Source: Streptomyces sp. NBC_00708
Lineage (GTDB): Bacteria > Actinomycetota > Actinomycetes > Streptomycetales > Streptomycetaceae
Reading direction: 5' to 3'
Assembly: GCA_036226585.1 (NCBI GenBank)
Contig: CP108997.1
Span: 5,208,001 to 5,272,000, forward strand
DNA: 64,000 bases
Positions 55,101 to 63,070 of this stretch are shown here, one piece after another. Below the pieces are notes generated by a model, which saw only the letters and a list, made by a program, of their open reading frames with translations, was not told the DNA's origin and did no database searches. Every line of letters starts with the position of its first letter. The first letter of the stretch is position 1. The translations under genes and the position numbers were made by a program.

Positions 55101-55779
55101 GGAGCATCCGCGTAACCAGCCCCGGCCGTTCGTCAGGGCCGAGCAGGAGAAGCGGCTCAGGTCGGCCGAACGGGCGTACCAGCAACTCGGGAAGGTGAAT
55201 CCGCTCGCCCTTGAGGAGTTCTCCGCGCTGGAGGAGCGGCACAAGTTCCTCTCCGAGCAGCTGGAGGACCTGAAGAAGACCCGGGCCGATCTGCTCCAGG
55301 TCGTCAAGGAGGTCGACGAGCGGGTGGAGCAGGTGTTCACGGAGGCGTACCGGGACACCGCGCGCGAGTTCGAGGGCGTCTTCTCGCGGCTCTTCCCGGG
55401 CGGCGAGGGGCGGCTCATCCTGACCGATCCGGACAACATGCTGGCCACCGGCGTGGACGTCGAGGCCCGGCCGCCGGGCAAGAAGGTCAAGCGGCTCTCC
55501 CTGCTCTCCGGCGGGGAAAGGTCCCTGACGGCAGTGGCGTTGCTGGTCTCGATCTTCAAGGCCCGGCCGAGCCCGTTCTATGTGATGGACGAGGTCGAGG
55601 CGGCCCTGGACGACACCAATCTCCAGCGGCTGATCCGGATCATGGAGGAGCTCCAGGAGAGCTCTCAGCTCATCGTGATCACGCATCAGAAGCGGACGAT
55701 GGAGGTCGCCGACGCGCTGTACGGCGTCTCGATGCAGGGCGACGGCGTCTCCAAGGTGATCAGTCAGCGTCTTCGCTGA
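52102..55779 (+). CDS. smc: chromosome segregation protein SMC
   Basis: A 1225-residue SMC ATPase. Walker A GPNGSGKSNVVDA near residue 33, two long coiled coils, a hinge around 500-660 (ARDQLTGLLGPAAGLLTV), ABC signature LLSGGERSLTAVALL and Walker B YVMDEVEAALDD near the end. With ScpA/ScpB it condenses and segregates chromosomes, including during sporulation. GTG start, HLKALTLRGFKSFA. The hinge contains a Gly/Pro/His-rich insertion (GGPAHPPHPEGAAQ). Confidence 0.96.
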   Translation: MHLKALTLRGFKSFASATTLRFEPGITCVVGPNGSGKSNVVDALSWVMGEQGAKSLRGGKMEDVIFAGTTGRPPLGRAEVSLTIDNSDGALPIEYAEVTITRIMFRNGGSEYQINGDTCRLLDIQELLSDSGIGREMHVIVGQGQLDSVLHADPMGRRAFIEEAAGVLKHRKRKEKALRKLDAMGANLARVQDLTDELRRQLKPLGRQAAVARRAAVIQADLRDARLRLLADDLVTLRTALRSEIADEAALRRRREAAEAELKAALAREAGLEDEVRRLTPRLQRAQQTWHELSQLAERVRGTISLADARVKSATAPPEEERRGRDPEDMEREAARIREQEAELTAALEAAEHALDDTASHRHELERALAAEERRLKDAARALADRREGLARLHGQVNAARSRAGSAQAEIDRLSASRDEARERAVAAQEEYEELKAEVDGLDAGDTELGERHDTARRELKEAEAALSRAREEATAAERQRAAVAARHDALALGLRRKDGTGALLGARDQLTGLLGPAAGLLTVAPGHEVAVAAALGAAADAVAVTDPATAAEAIRLLRKQDAGRAALLLGASGHVPGQGGPAHPPHPEGAAQVALPGQSTEPVRGAVAPEPAAQVLAPATDRQILVADLVTGPVELVAAVRRLVRDMVVVATLEDAEDLVAAHPGLTAVTGEGDLLSAHFAHGGSAGAPSLLEVQASVDEAAAELAGLAVRCAELAEAQRAAAERRTASAALVEELGERRRAVERERSGVAQQLGRLAGQARGAAGEAERMDASAARAQEALERATEEAEELAERLLVAEEAAGDGADDEPDTGVRDRLAADGANARQTEMEARLQVRTHEERVKALAGRADSLDRAARTEREARARAERRRARLRHEAEVAAAVASGARQLLAHVEVSVVRAEQERVAAEASKGERERELGAERLRGRDLKGELDKLTDSVHRGEVLGAEKRLRMEQLETKALEELGVEPAGLTAEYGPDQPVPPSPPAEGEELPEDPEHPRNQPRPFVRAEQEKRLRSAERAYQQLGKVNPLALEEFSALEERHKFLSEQLEDLKKTRADLLQVVKEVDERVEQVFTEAYRDTAREFEGVFSRLFPGGEGRLILTDPDNMLATGVDVEARPPGKKVKRLSLLSGGERSLTAVALLVSIFKARPSPFYVMDEVEAALDDTNLQRLIRIMEELQESSQLIVITHQKRTMEVADALYGVSMQGDGVSKVISQRLR

Positions 55780-55879
55780 ACACGGGGGTACCCGAGTGGT
55801 GGCGGGGCCGAAGATGTGCGCCACTTGAGACCAGCTCACCCATGTCCGATGCCGCGGCCCCGCCCCAGGGAGGCCTTAC

Positions 55880-57304
55880 GTGACCAGTACATCGCCAGGA
55901 TCCGGACCGGAGTCCGGGGCCCGTTCGGCCCACCCGGACCACCTCGGCCATGTCATCTTCATCACCGCCGCGGCAGCGATGGGCGGCTTCCTGTTCGGCT
56001 ACGACAGCTCCGTGATCAACGGTGCCGTCGAGGCGATCCGCCACCGCTACGACATCGGCTCCGGCACGCTCGCCCAGGTGATCGCCATCGCGCTGATCGG
56101 CTGCGCGATCGGCGCCGCCACGGCCGGCCGCATCGCCGACCGCATCGGGCGTATCCGCTGCATGCAGATCGCCGCCGTCCTGTTCACCATCAGCGCCGTG
56201 GGCTCCGCGCTCCCGTTCGCGCTCTGGGACCTGGCGATGTGGCGCATCATCGGCGGCTTCGCGATCGGCATGGCCTCGGTGATCGGCCCCGCCTACATCG
56301 CCGAGGTCTCGCCGCCCGCGTACCGGGGCCGGCTCGGCTCGTTCCAGCAGGCAGCGATCGTCATCGGCATCGCCATCTCCCAGCTCGTCAACTACGGCAT
56401 CCTGCAGATCGCCGACGGCGACCAGCGCGGCAAGATCGGCGGGCTGGAAGCCTGGCAGTGGATGCTCGGCGTGATGGTCGTGCCCGCGGTGCTCTACGGG
56501 CTGCTCTCGTTCGCGATCCCCGAGTCGCCGCGCTTCCTGCTCTCCATCGGCAAGCGGGAGCGGGCCCGGAAGATCCTCGAAGAGGTCGAGGGCAAGAACG
56601 TCGACCTCGACGCGCGCGTCGACGAGATCGAGACCGCGATGCGCCGCGAGCACAAGTCGTCCTTCAGGGATCTGCTCGGCAGCCGCTTCGGCTTCCTGCC
56701 GATCGTCTGGGTCGGCATCGGCCTCTCGGTGTTCCAGCAACTCGTCGGCATCAACGTGGCGTTCTACTACTCCGCGACGCTGTGGCAGTCCGTCGGCATC
56801 GACCCGACCGACTCCTTCTTCTGGTCGTTCACCACGTCGATCGTCAACATCATCGGTACCGTCATCGCGATGATCCTGGTGGACCGGGTCGGCCGCCGTC
56901 CGCTCGCCCTCGTCGGCTCCTGCGGTATGGCCGTCGCCCTGGCCTTCGAGGCGTGGGCCTTCTCCGCCGACCTGGTCAACGGCAAGCTGCCGACCGCCCA
57001 GGGCGCGGTCGCGCTCGCCGCCGCCCACGTCTTTGTGCTCTTCTTCGCCCTGTCGTGGGGTGTCGTGGTCTGGGTCTTCCTCGGCGAGATGTTCCCGAAC
57101 CGCATCCGTGCCGCCGCGCTCGGCGTCGCCGCCTCGGCGCAGTGGATCGCCAACTGGGCGATCACCGCGAGCTTCCCGAGCCTCGCCGACTGGAACCTCT
57201 CGGGCACGTACATCATCTACGCCTGCTTCGCCACGCTCTCGATCCCCTTCGTCATCAAGTTCGTGAAGGAGACCAAGGGCAAGGCGCTGGAGGAGATGGG
57301 CTGA
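55880..57304 (+). CDS. glcP: major-facilitator sugar permease, GlcP-type
   Basis: A 474-residue sugar-porter-family transporter with twelve membrane helices. Signatures: GFLFGYDSSVINGAV, GRIADRIGR, PESPRFLL, QQLVGINVAFYYS and VDRVGRRPL. Position and sequence match GlcP, the main glucose/H+ symporter of S. coelicolor, central to glucose repression. GTG start with AGGGAGG upstream. Ends at a bidirectional terminator. Confidence 0.9.
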   Translation: MTSTSPGSGPESGARSAHPDHLGHVIFITAAAAMGGFLFGYDSSVINGAVEAIRHRYDIGSGTLAQVIAIALIGCAIGAATAGRIADRIGRIRCMQIAAVLFTISAVGSALPFALWDLAMWRIIGGFAIGMASVIGPAYIAEVSPPAYRGRLGSFQQAAIVIGIAISQLVNYGILQIADGDQRGKIGGLEAWQWMLGVMVVPAVLYGLLSFAIPESPRFLLSIGKRERARKILEEVEGKNVDLDARVDEIETAMRREHKSSFRDLLGSRFGFLPIVWVGIGLSVFQQLVGINVAFYYSATLWQSVGIDPTDSFFWSFTTSIVNIIGTVIAMILVDRVGRRPLALVGSCGMAVALAFEAWAFSADLVNGKLPTAQGAVALAAAHVFVLFFALSWGVVVWVFLGEMFPNRIRAAALGVAASAQWIANWAITASFPSLADWNLSGTYIIYACFATLSIPFVIKFVKETKGKALEEMG

Positions 57305-57327
57305 CTCCCGCCGGCCCTTCTCGAAAC

Positions 57328-57365
57328 CGTACGGCCCCGTTCGCACCCGCGAGCGGGGCCGTACG
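57328..57365. terminator. bidirectional terminator between glcP and the NCS1 gene
   Basis: A 12-bp perfect outer stem CGTACGGCCCCG with a partly paired inner part. It lies between convergent stop codons. Confidence 0.82.
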
Positions 57366-57384
57366 CGGTTCGGCCCGCGGATCG

Positions 57385-58770
57385 TCAGAAGTGGGCGGCC
57401 GGGTCCCGGCGTCCCGGGCGCGGCAGCACCGCGTACAGGCCGCCCGAGACGAGCACCGTGGCCGCCCAGCCCAGACCGCTGCGGCCCGGCCAGGTGCCGG
57501 CGAGCGGGCCGGTGAACCACTCGACGCCGGTGAACAGGAGTCCCACGGCGAGGCCCGCCGCCCAGGCGACGACGGCGGAGCGCGCGACGCCTCCCGTGTA
57601 CCAGTAGGCGCCGGACGGGGTGGGGTCCATGAGCGCCACCGGGTCGTAGCGGCGACCGCGCAGCATGTCCGTGGCGAACACCCCGATCCAGGCCGAGAAC
57701 GCCACCGCGAGCAGGTGCAGGAAGGAGACGAACGCGTCGATGAAGCTGCTCGCCACCATCATCAGGAGCGAGCCCAGGAACAGGCTGATCGCCGCGTTCA
57801 CCCCGACGGCCCAGGCGCGCGGGAGCGTGAGGCCGAGGGCCTGCGCGGTGAACCCGGCCGAGTACATCGACAGCGCGTTGATCAGCACCATGCCGGTGAC
57901 GGCGACGACCAGGTACGGGACGGAGAGCCAGGCCGGCAGCAGGACCCCGATGAACGAGACGGGGTCACCGGTGACGGCGAGCTCCGGCGTCCGCACCGCC
58001 ATCACCGCCCCCATCACCACCAGCGGCAGCAGCACCACGAGCGCCCCGCCCACCGCGGCCGCGACCATGGCCCGGCCCGACGAGGCGCGCGGCAGATAGC
58101 GGGTGAAGTCCGGCCCGGACGGGGCCCAGCTGATCCCGCCGGCGGTCAGTGTGCCGATGCCCGCGATCACCATCGACGCCGGACCGGGCGGCCGGTCCAG
58201 CACCGCGCGCCAGGGCACCGAGACGGCCAGATGCGCCAGCACGAGCACGCTGAAGGCGCCGAACACACACGCCGACCAGGTACAGCCCACCCGCAGCGCC
58301 CGCAGCCCGAGGCCCGACAGGAGAAAGCTCGCCGCGACGAAGGCGAGCAGCGTCGCCATGATCAGCGCGGTCGTGCTCCGGACGCCGAACAGCACACGGC
58401 CCACGGTCAGCAGGGCGTACGCGCCGGTGACCGCGTTCATGGTCTCCCAGCCCCAGCGCGCCACCCAGATCAGCGCCCCGGGTGCCAGATTGCCCCGGTG
58501 GCCGAATACCGCCCGCGACAGCGCCATGCCGGGGGCGCCGCCGCGCTTGCCGGCCACCGAAATGAAACCCACCAGGCCGAACGACACCAGGGGCGCCACC
58601 ACCGCCACCGCCAGCACCTGCCAGAGGTTCAGCCCGTTCAGCACGACGAGCCCCGCGCCGACGGTGAGAAGCAGCACGGTCATGTTCGCCGTGGCCCAGG
58701 TGGGGAAGAGCGAGCGGACCCGGCCGGTCCGCGCCTCGTCGGGCACGGGTTCCAGGCCACGGGTCTCCAC
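57385..58770 (-). CDS. NCS1-family purine/cytosine permease
   Basis: A 461-residue membrane protein of the nucleobase:cation symporter-1 family, about twelve helices. Family segments: LWQVLAVAVVAPLVSFGLVG, RAVFGHRGN, SWAPSGPDFTRYLP and YSAGFTAQALGL. GTG start (VETRGLEPVP); GGAAAGG is 13 nt upstream, a wide spacing, so the exact start is uncertain. Substrate cytosine, purine or related is inferred from family. Confidence 0.86.
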   Translation of the reverse strand: METRGLEPVPDEARTGRVRSLFPTWATANMTVLLLTVGAGLVVLNGLNLWQVLAVAVVAPLVSFGLVGFISVAGKRGGAPGMALSRAVFGHRGNLAPGALIWVARWGWETMNAVTGAYALLTVGRVLFGVRSTTALIMATLLAFVAASFLLSGLGLRALRVGCTWSACVFGAFSVLVLAHLAVSVPWRAVLDRPPGPASMVIAGIGTLTAGGISWAPSGPDFTRYLPRASSGRAMVAAAVGGALVVLLPLVVMGAVMAVRTPELAVTGDPVSFIGVLLPAWLSVPYLVVAVTGMVLINALSMYSAGFTAQALGLTLPRAWAVGVNAAISLFLGSLLMMVASSFIDAFVSFLHLLAVAFSAWIGVFATDMLRGRRYDPVALMDPTPSGAYWYTGGVARSAVVAWAAGLAVGLLFTGVEWFTGPLAGTWPGRSGLGWAATVLVSGGLYAVLPRPGRRDPAAHF

Positions 58771-58894
58771 GGCCAGGATCGTACCTTTCCGGCATATCGG
58801 GCAGGGTGAGCGGACGGTCGCCCACCCGCCCGGCCCGGTGCCGGACGGCTCCCTTCCCCGATTGCCGGCCCGGGTGACTGATACTGGGTGGGTT

Positions 58895-60094
58895 ATGGAA
58901 TTCGTCATCCTTGCTGTAGTCATCGCCCTGGTCGCGGTCGGCGTGATCAGCGGGCTCGTGGTCAGCAGCCGCAAGAAGAAGCAGCTGCCCCCGGCGCCGT
59001 CGAGCACGCCGCCCCTCACACCTCCCGCCGAGCCCCATGTCGGCGAGGAGGCCGAAGAGCCGCGCGAGGAATCGCGCCGCACCATCGAGGACGTCGCGGC
59101 CCCGCCCGCCGAGGCCGCCCCGGAGGCCGTCGGACCGGAGGCGCCCGCCGCCCCCGCGCTCGACGTCCCCGAGCCCACCGCCGGCCGGCTCGTCCGGCTG
59201 CGGGCCCGCCTCGCCCGCTCGCAGAACACCCTCGGCAAGGGGCTCCTCGCGCTCCTGTCCCGGGACAACCTCGACGAGGACACCTGGGAGGAGATCGAGG
59301 ACACCCTCCTCACCGCCGACGTCGGCGTCGCCCCCACCCAGGAATTGGTCGAGCGCCTGCGCGAGCGCGTCCGGGTGCTCGGCACCCGCACCCCCGAGGA
59401 GCTGCGCACCCTGCTGCGCGAGGAGCTGCTCACGCTGCTCGGCACCGACTTCGACCGCGCCGTGAAGACGGAGGGCGGCCTCGAAACCCCCGGCGTCGTG
59501 ATGGTCGTCGGCGTCAACGGCACCGGCAAGACCACCACCACCGGCAAGCTGGCCCGGGTGCTCGTCGCCGACGGCCGCAGCGTCGTGCTCGGCGCGGCCG
59601 ACACCTTCCGCGCCGCCGCCGCCGACCAGCTCCAGACCTGGGGCGAGCGCGTCGGCGCCCGTACCGTGCGCGGCCCCGAGGGCGGTGACCCGGCGTCCAT
59701 CGCCTACGACGCCGTCAAGGAGGGCATCGCCGAGGGCGCGGACGTCGTACTCATCGACACCGCCGGCCGGCTGCACACCAAGACCGGCCTGATGGACGAG
59801 CTGGGCAAGGTCAAGCGGGTCGTCGAGAAGCACGGCCCGCTCGACGAGGTGCTGCTCGTCCTCGACGCCACCACCGGGCAGAACGGCCTGGTGCAGGCGC
59901 GGGTCTTCGCGGAGGTCGTCGACATCACCGGCATCGTCCTCACCAAGCTCGACGGCACTGCCAAGGGCGGCATCGTCATCGCCGTCCAGCGCGAGCTGGG
60001 CGTGCCGGTCAAGCTCGTCGGCCTCGGCGAGGGACCGGACGACCTGGCCCCGTTCGAGCCGGAAGCCTTCGTGGACGCCCTGATCGGGGACTGA
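58895..60094 (+). CDS. ftsY: signal recognition particle receptor FtsY
   Basis: A 399-residue SRP receptor GTPase. It starts with a real membrane helix (FVILAVVIALVAVGVISGL), then an acidic Pro/Glu-rich linker and the NG domain: GVNGTGKTTTTGKLA, DTFRAAAADQL, DTAGRLHTK, TKLDGTAKGG. The N-terminal anchor is typical of actinobacteria. Confidence 0.96.
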   Translation: MEFVILAVVIALVAVGVISGLVVSSRKKKQLPPAPSSTPPLTPPAEPHVGEEAEEPREESRRTIEDVAAPPAEAAPEAVGPEAPAAPALDVPEPTAGRLVRLRARLARSQNTLGKGLLALLSRDNLDEDTWEEIEDTLLTADVGVAPTQELVERLRERVRVLGTRTPEELRTLLREELLTLLGTDFDRAVKTEGGLETPGVVMVVGVNGTGKTTTTGKLARVLVADGRSVVLGAADTFRAAAADQLQTWGERVGARTVRGPEGGDPASIAYDAVKEGIAEGADVVLIDTAGRLHTKTGLMDELGKVKRVVEKHGPLDEVLLVLDATTGQNGLVQARVFAEVVDITGIVLTKLDGTAKGGIVIAVQRELGVPVKLVGLGEGPDDLAPFEPEAFVDALIGD

Positions 60095-60131
60095 CGCGAC
60101 GGTCCGACGGACACAACGGACGGAACAGCCG

Positions 60132-60167
60132 GAAGCCCGGCCGCGGAGATCCACGCGGCCGGGCTTC
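60132..60167. terminator. terminator between ftsY and the prim-pol gene
   Basis: A perfect 14-bp stem GAAGCCCGGCCGCG with an 8-nt loop, 37 bp after ftsY and 23 bp from the convergent gene's stop. Confidence 0.85.
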
Positions 60168-60190
60168 TCGCTGTGCGGACGGTACGCGGC

Positions 60191-60850
60191 TCAGCCGCAG
60201 GACCCCGCCCAGCGGTGACAGAGGTACGCCAGCGTGCCGAGCAGCAGCCGGGCCTCCGGCGGCGTCGCGCTGTCCAGACCGGGCGGCCGCAGCCAGCGCA
60301 CCGGGCCGAGCCCGCCCCGGTCGGAGGGCGGCGCCGTGATGTGGCTGCCGGGGCCGAGCGCCCGCAGGTCGAGCCCGGTGTCGTCCCAGCCCATCCGGTA
60401 CAGCAGCCCCGGGAGCGCGTCCGCGGCGCCCGGCGCGACGAAGAACTGCGTCCGCCCCTGCGGGGTCACCGCGACCGGCCCCAGCGGCAGGCCCATCCGC
60501 TCCATCCGGACCAGGGCCCGGCGCCCGGCCCCCTCCGTCACGTCGAGCACGTCGAAGCCGCGGCCCACCGGAAGCATCATCGAGGCGCCCGGCACCTCCG
60601 CCCAGGCGCGCGCCGCCGCGTCGAGCGTCGCCCCGGCGGGCACCTCGCGCGCGAAGTCCAGCGGATGCGCGCCCGGGTCGGCGCAGCCGGTGTCCCCGCA
60701 GGAGCAGACGCCGTCAGCAGCGCGGGCCCCCGGTACGACGGCCCAGCCCCACAGCCCCGTGTACTCCGCCACCGCGGTGCCGCAGGAGGCGGAACGCGCG
60801 CGACGCCGTGCACCGGTGCGCATCTCGCGGATGCCGATCGTGAAGCCCAT
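60191..60850 (-). CDS. small bifunctional primase/polymerase (prim-pol) domain protein
   Basis: A 219-residue protein covering only a prim-pol domain. Features are the AVAEYTGLWGWAVVPG start, a Cys-rich loop CSCGDTGCADPGAHP, LPVGRGFDVLDVT (metal-site-like Asp pair) and SHITAPPS. No helicase or C-terminal primase part follows. In Streptomyces such stand-alone proteins are chromosomal, not phage-borne. Whether it is catalytic is unclear. Divergent from nsdA. Confidence 0.8.
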   Translation of the reverse strand: MGFTIGIREMRTGARRRARSASCGTAVAEYTGLWGWAVVPGARAADGVCSCGDTGCADPGAHPLDFAREVPAGATLDAAARAWAEVPGASMMLPVGRGFDVLDVTEGAGRRALVRMERMGLPLGPVAVTPQGRTQFFVAPGAADALPGLLYRMGWDDTGLDLRALGPGSHITAPPSDRGGLGPVRWLRPPGLDSATPPEARLLLGTLAYLCHRWAGSCG

Positions 60851-61210
60851 GCCCCCTCCAACGGGTCCGGCTCGCCGGTGGTTACGAAAAGGAGCGTGCA
60901 ACCGTCTGCGCGCCCCCCGGCGCTTCTCTGCGCCCGTGCTGATCGCCCTGTCAAGTGAATCGCGGCCCGTGCGGGTGGCGTTCAATCGAAGGGGTGGCGA
61001 ATGGTGGCGATTGCGCAAAGGCCCTCGCCGAGCCCGTGATCGTAGGATTACCGTCGGTACACGAACCATGGAAGTATGTGCGCCCATGGGTATGCCGGAG
61101 GCAACCCGATTTTATGTTCGATCGAGCACAACGCCCGTACGGGCGACATGAGTTCGGAGCATTCTGATAGTGCTTCGCGCGACAGTATTCGGCGGGATGG
61201 GGGCGTTCCA
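60851..61210. other. intergenic region upstream of nsdA
   Basis: 360 bp between divergent genes. It contains a 14-bp perfect palindrome CGCCCGTACGGGCG at 61132-61145 and possible alternative nsdA starts. I see no RNA gene. Confidence 0.5.
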
Positions 61211-62686
61211 GTGAGTGGCAGCGGCGCAGGCGAGACGAGTGCCGGCAAGCGCCCCAACGGGCAATTGGGATCGTGGTTCGTGCGCAGCGGCTGGTCCAAG
61301 GGCGAGCTGGCACGGCAGGTGAACCGCCGGGCGCGCCAGATGGGCGCCCACCACATCAGCACCGACACCTCCCGGGTGCGGCGCTGGCTCGACGGCGAGC
61401 AGCCCCGCGAACCGATCCCGCGCATCCTGTCCGAGCTGTTCTCCGAGCGCTTCGGCAGCGTCGTCGCCGTCGAGGACCTGGGGCTGCGGACCCCGCACCA
61501 GGCGCCCTCGGTGGCCGGAGTGGACCTGCCGTGGGCGGGGCCGCAGACCGTCGCCCTGCTCAGCGAGTTCTCCCGCAGCGACCTGATGCTCGCCCGCCGG
61601 GGCTTCCTCGGCAGCTCCCTCGCCCTCGCCGCGGGCCCCGCGCTCATCGAGCCCATGCAGCGCTGGCTGGTACCGGTCGCGGCCGCCCCCGCCGCCGAAC
61701 CGGAAACCGCCGCGGCGTCCCGCCGCCCCTCCCGGCTCTCCGGCCCCGAGCTGGACCTGCTGGAGTCGACCACCGCGATGTTCCGCCAGTGGGACGCGCA
61801 GTGCGGCGGCGGACTGCGCCGCAAGGCCGTCGTCGGCCAGCTCCACGAGGTCACCGACCTGCTCCAGGAGCCGCAGCCCGCCGCCACCGCCAAGCGCCTG
61901 TTCCGCTGCGCCGCCGAACTGGCCGAGCTGGCCGGCTGGATGAGCTACGACGTCGGCCTCCAGCCCACCGCCCAGAAGTACTTCGTGCTCGCCCTGCACG
62001 CCTCCAAGGAGGCCGGCGACAAGCCGCTGGGCTCGTACGTCCTGTCCAGCATGAGCCGTCAGATGATCCACCTCGGCCGCCCGGACGACGCCCTGGAGCT
62101 GATCCACCTCGCCCAGTACGGCAGCCGCGACTGCGCGACCCCGCGCACCCAGGCCATGCTGTACGCGATGGAGGCCCGCGCCTACGCCAACATGGGCCAG
62201 CCCAGCAAGTGCAAGCGGGCGGTCCGGATGGCCGAGGACACCTTCCTCGACGCCGGCGCCGACGGCGAGCCCGAGCCCGACTGGATCCGCTTCTTCTCCG
62301 AGGCCGAGCTCAACGGCGAGAACTCGCACTCCTTCCGCGACCTGGCGTACGTGGCCGGCCGCAGCCCCACGTACGCCTCGCTCGCCGAGCCGGTCATGCA
62401 GCGGGCGGTCCAGCTCTTCGGCGAGGACGACGAGCACCAGCGCTCCTACGCGCTCAATCTGATCGGCCTCGCCACCGTGCACCTGCTCAAGGGCGAGCCC
62501 GAGGCGTCCACCGGGCCGGCCGAGCGGGCGCTGCGCGTCGCCAAGAAGGTCCGCTCGGAGCGCGTCAACACACGGCTGCGCAAGACCGTCGACACCGCCG
62601 CCCGGGACTACGGGGACGTACCCGAGGTCGCCCGGCTCACCGAACTCCTCATCGAACAGCTCCCCGAGACCGTGGAAGCCGTCTAG
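61211..62686 (+). CDS. nsdA: NsdA, negative regulator of differentiation
   Basis: A 491-residue regulator that represses sporulation and antibiotic production in S. coelicolor. Seen: a conserved N-terminal part (WFVRSGWSKGELARQVNRRA and TDTSRVRRWLDGEQP, HTH-like), a hydrophobic FLGSSLALAAGPALI stretch and a TPR-type helical region to the end. GTG start taken as in my memory of NsdA; an ATG 21 codons upstream is open but has a poor ribosome site. Confidence 0.88.
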   Translation: MSGSGAGETSAGKRPNGQLGSWFVRSGWSKGELARQVNRRARQMGAHHISTDTSRVRRWLDGEQPREPIPRILSELFSERFGSVVAVEDLGLRTPHQAPSVAGVDLPWAGPQTVALLSEFSRSDLMLARRGFLGSSLALAAGPALIEPMQRWLVPVAAAPAAEPETAAASRRPSRLSGPELDLLESTTAMFRQWDAQCGGGLRRKAVVGQLHEVTDLLQEPQPAATAKRLFRCAAELAELAGWMSYDVGLQPTAQKYFVLALHASKEAGDKPLGSYVLSSMSRQMIHLGRPDDALELIHLAQYGSRDCATPRTQAMLYAMEARAYANMGQPSKCKRAVRMAEDTFLDAGADGEPEPDWIRFFSEAELNGENSHSFRDLAYVAGRSPTYASLAEPVMQRAVQLFGEDDEHQRSYALNLIGLATVHLLKGEPEASTGPAERALRVAKKVRSERVNTRLRKTVDTAARDYGDVPEVARLTELLIEQLPETVEAV

Positions 62687-62715
62687 CGCGACCACGGCAG
62701 GGCCCCACAGACCCC

Positions 62716-62791
62716 GGCCACGACGATCACCCAGCACAGACCGACTTCGGCTCCCCCCCCATTGCCAGGTCAACGGGTGATCGCCGTGGCC
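62716..62791. repeat. long inverted repeat between nsdA and amtB
   Basis: GGCCACGACGATCACCC at 62716-62732 pairs with GGGTGATCGCCGTGGCC at 62775-62791: 17 bp with one mismatch around a 42-nt loop that contains eight consecutive C. It starts 30 bp after the nsdA stop. It may be the nsdA terminator or part of amtB regulation. Confidence 0.75.
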
Positions 62792-62917
62792 GGTTCGTGT
62801 GGTCGTTCCCCCGGGCGAGCGTCGTAACCGCACCGTATGCGGCTCGGGCCGCAGAGTAGGCCGGAGCGTGGGCACGGCACGTGCGGTTCATGGGGACGTA
62901 ACACGTCGCTCTCCTTC

Positions 62918-62933
62918 GTCACTGCGGCGAAAC
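62918..62933 (+). promoter_or_regulatory. candidate GlnR box upstream of amtB
   Basis: GTCAC-TGCGGC-GAAAC matches the gTnAc-n6-GaAAc pattern of the nitrogen regulator GlnR. It is about 140 bp before amtB; amtB is a classic GlnR target in Streptomyces. A GTAAC half-site 20 bp upstream may belong to it. Confidence 0.6.
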
Positions 62934-63070
62934 ATCGCGGCGCACCGGCCGAAACGGCGCTGCGCGAATCTCATGGCGCATAACCGGCCCGCACTTTTTC
63001 CCCAGTGGTCCCGCACGTGGTTGTGCCCCCATCGCCCGCACGCGGCCGCACCGACGACGAGGAGACGCCG

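Noticed and set aside
51958..55839. A 1293-codon open frame antisense to smc.
   Set aside because: Smc motifs are unmistakable on the plus strand; the antisense product is low-complexity Leu/Arg/Gly.
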